This document shows, in pieces, positions 62,838 to 64,000 of a stretch of 64,000 bases of DNA; positions within the stretch are counted from its first letter, which is position 1; every line of letters begins with the position of its first letter. Source of the stretch: Mesorhizobium sp. 131-2-1 (GTDB taxonomy: Bacteria; Pseudomonadota; Alphaproteobacteria; Rhizobiales; Rhizobiaceae); assembly GCF_016756535.1 (NCBI RefSeq), contig NZ_AP023247.1, forward strand, positions 2,418,501 to 2,482,500, read 5' to 3'. The notes below the pieces were generated by a model. It ran no database searches, was not told the DNA's origin, and saw nothing but the letters and a program-made list of their open reading frames with translations. The position numbers and the translations under genes are program-made.

Positions 62838-63374
62838 ATGCGAATGGGCAGTTCAGCCTTTGTGTTTGCGGTCGCGCTTTTGTCTGGTCAGGCTTTTGCC
62901 GATCCGCTGCAGAAATCGGAAGACATTGTGAAGTTCTTTGCCGGAGTGGGCAATCTAGGCGCTTCGCGCGGGATTTGCGTCGGCACCGAGGACGAATGCA
63001 AGAGCAAGGCCGAGACGAAGAACGCGCCGGCCCAGAAAACCGGCCTCGACATGATGATCAATTTCGGGCTTGATTCAGCCCAGCTCGACACAACCGCGCG
63101 CACGGAGCTCGACGAGTTCGCCAAGGCGTTGAAGGACCAGCGCTTGAGCTCTTTCAGCTTCGTTGTCGAAGGCCACACCGACGCCTCCGGCTCGTCCCGC
63201 TACAATCAGGAACTGTCACAGCGTCGAGCGCAATCGGTGGCCGCCTTCCTGACGGCCAATGGCGTGCAAGCTGCCCGGCTCGAAGCGATCGGCTTGGGCA
63301 AGACGCATCCGCGCAGCGCCAACCCGTACGATCCGGTCAACCGCCGGGTCGAAATGCGGATCAGAACGGAGTAG
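62838..63374 (+). CDS. OmpA-domain periplasmic/outer-membrane protein
   Basis: A 178-residue protein with a signal peptide (about 1-21, AFA-D), a short linker with two cysteines (CVGTEDEC) that may form a disulfide, and a C-terminal OmpA domain (about 70-178). VEGHTDASGSSRYNQELSQRRAQSV is split over residues 113-140 and carries the Asp and Arg that hold diaminopimelate of peptidoglycan. GGAG precedes ATG 62838; the long upstream frame is not coding. It should anchor something to the cell wall, consistent with the caspase-like, lipoprotein and peptidoglycan-binding neighbours. Confidence 0.9.
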   Translation: MRMGSSAFVFAVALLSGQAFADPLQKSEDIVKFFAGVGNLGASRGICVGTEDECKSKAETKNAPAQKTGLDMMINFGLDSAQLDTTARTELDEFAKALKDQRLSSFSFVVEGHTDASGSSRYNQELSQRRAQSVAAFLTANGVQAARLEAIGLGKTHPRSANPYDPVNRRVEMRIRTE

Positions 63375-63376
63375 CC

Positions 63377-63399
63377 GGCGGCAGCGCACACGCGCCGCC
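63377..63399. terminator. Strong hairpin downstream of OmpA-domain gene
   Basis: GGCGGC-A-GCG-CACA-CGC-GCCGCC: nine paired bases with one bulge, starting two bases after the stop codon, followed by a short T-containing stretch. A second hairpin, GCCGG-GTT-CCGGC (63433-63445), sits next to the stop of the convergent minus-strand gene. Together they form a plausible two-way terminator. Confidence 0.5.
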
Positions 63400-63447
63400 C
63401 TCATTTGTGTCGGCAAGCGCCCTTTGCGGCAAGCCGGGTTCCGGCCG

Positions 63448-64000
63448 TCACTTGTTGAGCACGCCGCCCACCGCCACGCCGGTGCCGAAGATCAGCGCCT
63501 TGGTCAGGAAGTCGTTGTTGTCCTGAGGCGGCGGCTCCTCCTGCCGGACCACCGTCTCGCGGTTGCGCTGTCTTTTCTGGACGACCTGCTGCTGCTTGCG
63601 CTGTTTCTGAACCGTCGGCTTTGGTACGCGGGCCTTCTGCACCACCTGCTTCTTCGGCGTCGTCGCGCGGGCCTGGTCGGCGGCGTGTCTGGCGCGCACG
63701 GCCTCCATCATCGGGTCCGTCTGGACCACCAGGAAGGCCAGTTGCTCCCGCGTCAGGAAGCCGGTCGGCGGCAGGCCGTTCTTCTCTTGCCAGTCGCCGA
63801 TCGCCTGGCGGGTCTTGGGCCCCATGTTCCCGTCGACGCTGCCAAGCTCGTTGCCGAGGGCCTCGATGCGCAACTGCAGATCGATGCGCCCCTCGCGATC
63901 GAGACCGATAGCGCTTTCCGTCAGTTCGCTGCCCAGCGCCTGCTTCATTTCGTCCGAAATGCCGACGGACGTGCGCACCGTGGAGCCGGAATTGGCGTTC
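63448..64000 (-). CDS. Peptidoglycan-binding-domain protein, 5' end outside window
   Basis: The last 184 codons of a protein whose reading frame stays open to the window edge; a GTG at 63978 is internal and not a convincing start. A PG_binding_1-like module (about 65 residues: IDLQLRIEALG, MGPKTRQAIGDWQEKNGLPPTGFLT) is followed by a Lys/Gln/Arg-rich disordered region. A hydrophobic C-terminal segment (FLTKALIFGTGVAVGGVLN) may be a membrane span. In rhizobia such tails occur on caspase-family proteins, so the missing part may be another peptidase; that is inference. Confidence 0.75.
   Translation of the reverse strand, partial: NANSGSTVRTSVGISDEMKQALGSELTESAIGLDREGRIDLQLRIEALGNELGSVDGNMGPKTRQAIGDWQEKNGLPPTGFLTREQLAFLVVQTDPMMEAVRARHAADQARATTPKKQVVQKARVPKPTVQKQRKQQQVVQKRQRNRETVVRQEEPPPQDNNDFLTKALIFGTGVAVGGVLNK

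Noticed and set aside
1..64000. Insertion sequences, integrase, att sites or CRISPR
   Set aside because: No transposase or recombinase proteins, no terminal repeats, and no regularly spaced short repeats were seen.

Overview
The window is GC-rich, densely coding alphaproteobacterial chromosome, most likely from a Mesorhizobium-like member of the Rhizobiales. The clues are the bioBFDAZ set with a BioZ-type ketoacyl synthase, nadABC preceded by a NadQ-like Nudix regulator, a second tail-less FtsZ, many D-amino-acid-oxidase-type (DAO) flavoproteins, and several amino-acid, peptide and polyamine ABC transporters under Lrp, LysR and GntR control. I saw no rRNA, tRNA, CRISPR array, insertion sequence, integrase or replication origin.

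Layout. (1) 0.1-9.4 kb: a LysR regulator runs divergently from a DAO-type oxidase and towards hyuA-hyuB (ATP-dependent hydantoinase/oxoprolinase family), a small [2Fe-2S] protein and an FAD/NAD oxidoreductase with a C-terminal [2Fe-2S] domain. A convergent DAO closes the block. The iron-sulfur, FAD/NAD and DAO parts match the subunits of heteromeric amine/opine/HcnABC-type dehydrogenases. (2) 9.6-16.1 kb: two Lrp/AsnC regulators flank a minus-strand operon holding a polar amino-acid ABC transporter, a DUF861 cupin and a DAO oxidase. (3) 16.2-34.6 kb: a large catabolic region with a dipeptide-type ABC transporter, two haloacid-dehalogenase-like (HAD) proteins, a class III aminotransferase, a PuuB-like oxidase, two aldehyde dehydrogenases, a tartrate/isopropylmalate-dehydrogenase-like enzyme, a second DUF861 cupin, a GhrA-like hydroxyacid dehydrogenase, an ArgE-like deacylase and two paralogous double-GNAT acetyltransferases. 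(4) 34.8-44.2 kb: cofactor synthesis, nadQ-nadA-nadB-nadC-bioB-bioF-bioD-bioA-bioZ, all on the minus strand with mostly overlapping start and stop codons. (5) 44.5-52.6 kb: gamma-glutamyltransferase, a spermidine/putrescine-type ABC transporter, a YtcJ-like amidohydrolase and a divergent GntR/FCD regulator. (6) 53.0-57.4 kb: an RND efflux pump with its membrane-fusion protein. (7) 57.7-64.0 kb: an FtsZ-like GTPase without the C-terminal tail, a secreted caspase-fold/SEL1 protein, a glycine-rich lipoprotein, a DUF6931-like protein, an OmpA-domain protein, and the 3' part of a peptidoglycan-binding-domain protein cut by the window edge.

How the genes work together. Regions 1, 2, 3 and 5 each follow the same plan: regulator, importer, amine- or amide-cleaving enzyme, flavin oxidase, aldehyde clean-up. 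They look like separate pathways for nitrogenous root- or soil-derived compounds. Substrates cannot be read from sequence alone. Region 4 makes NAD and biotin and carries two clear palindromes in front of nadA. Region 7 looks like an envelope/division neighbourhood and is the part of the window least explained by known systems.
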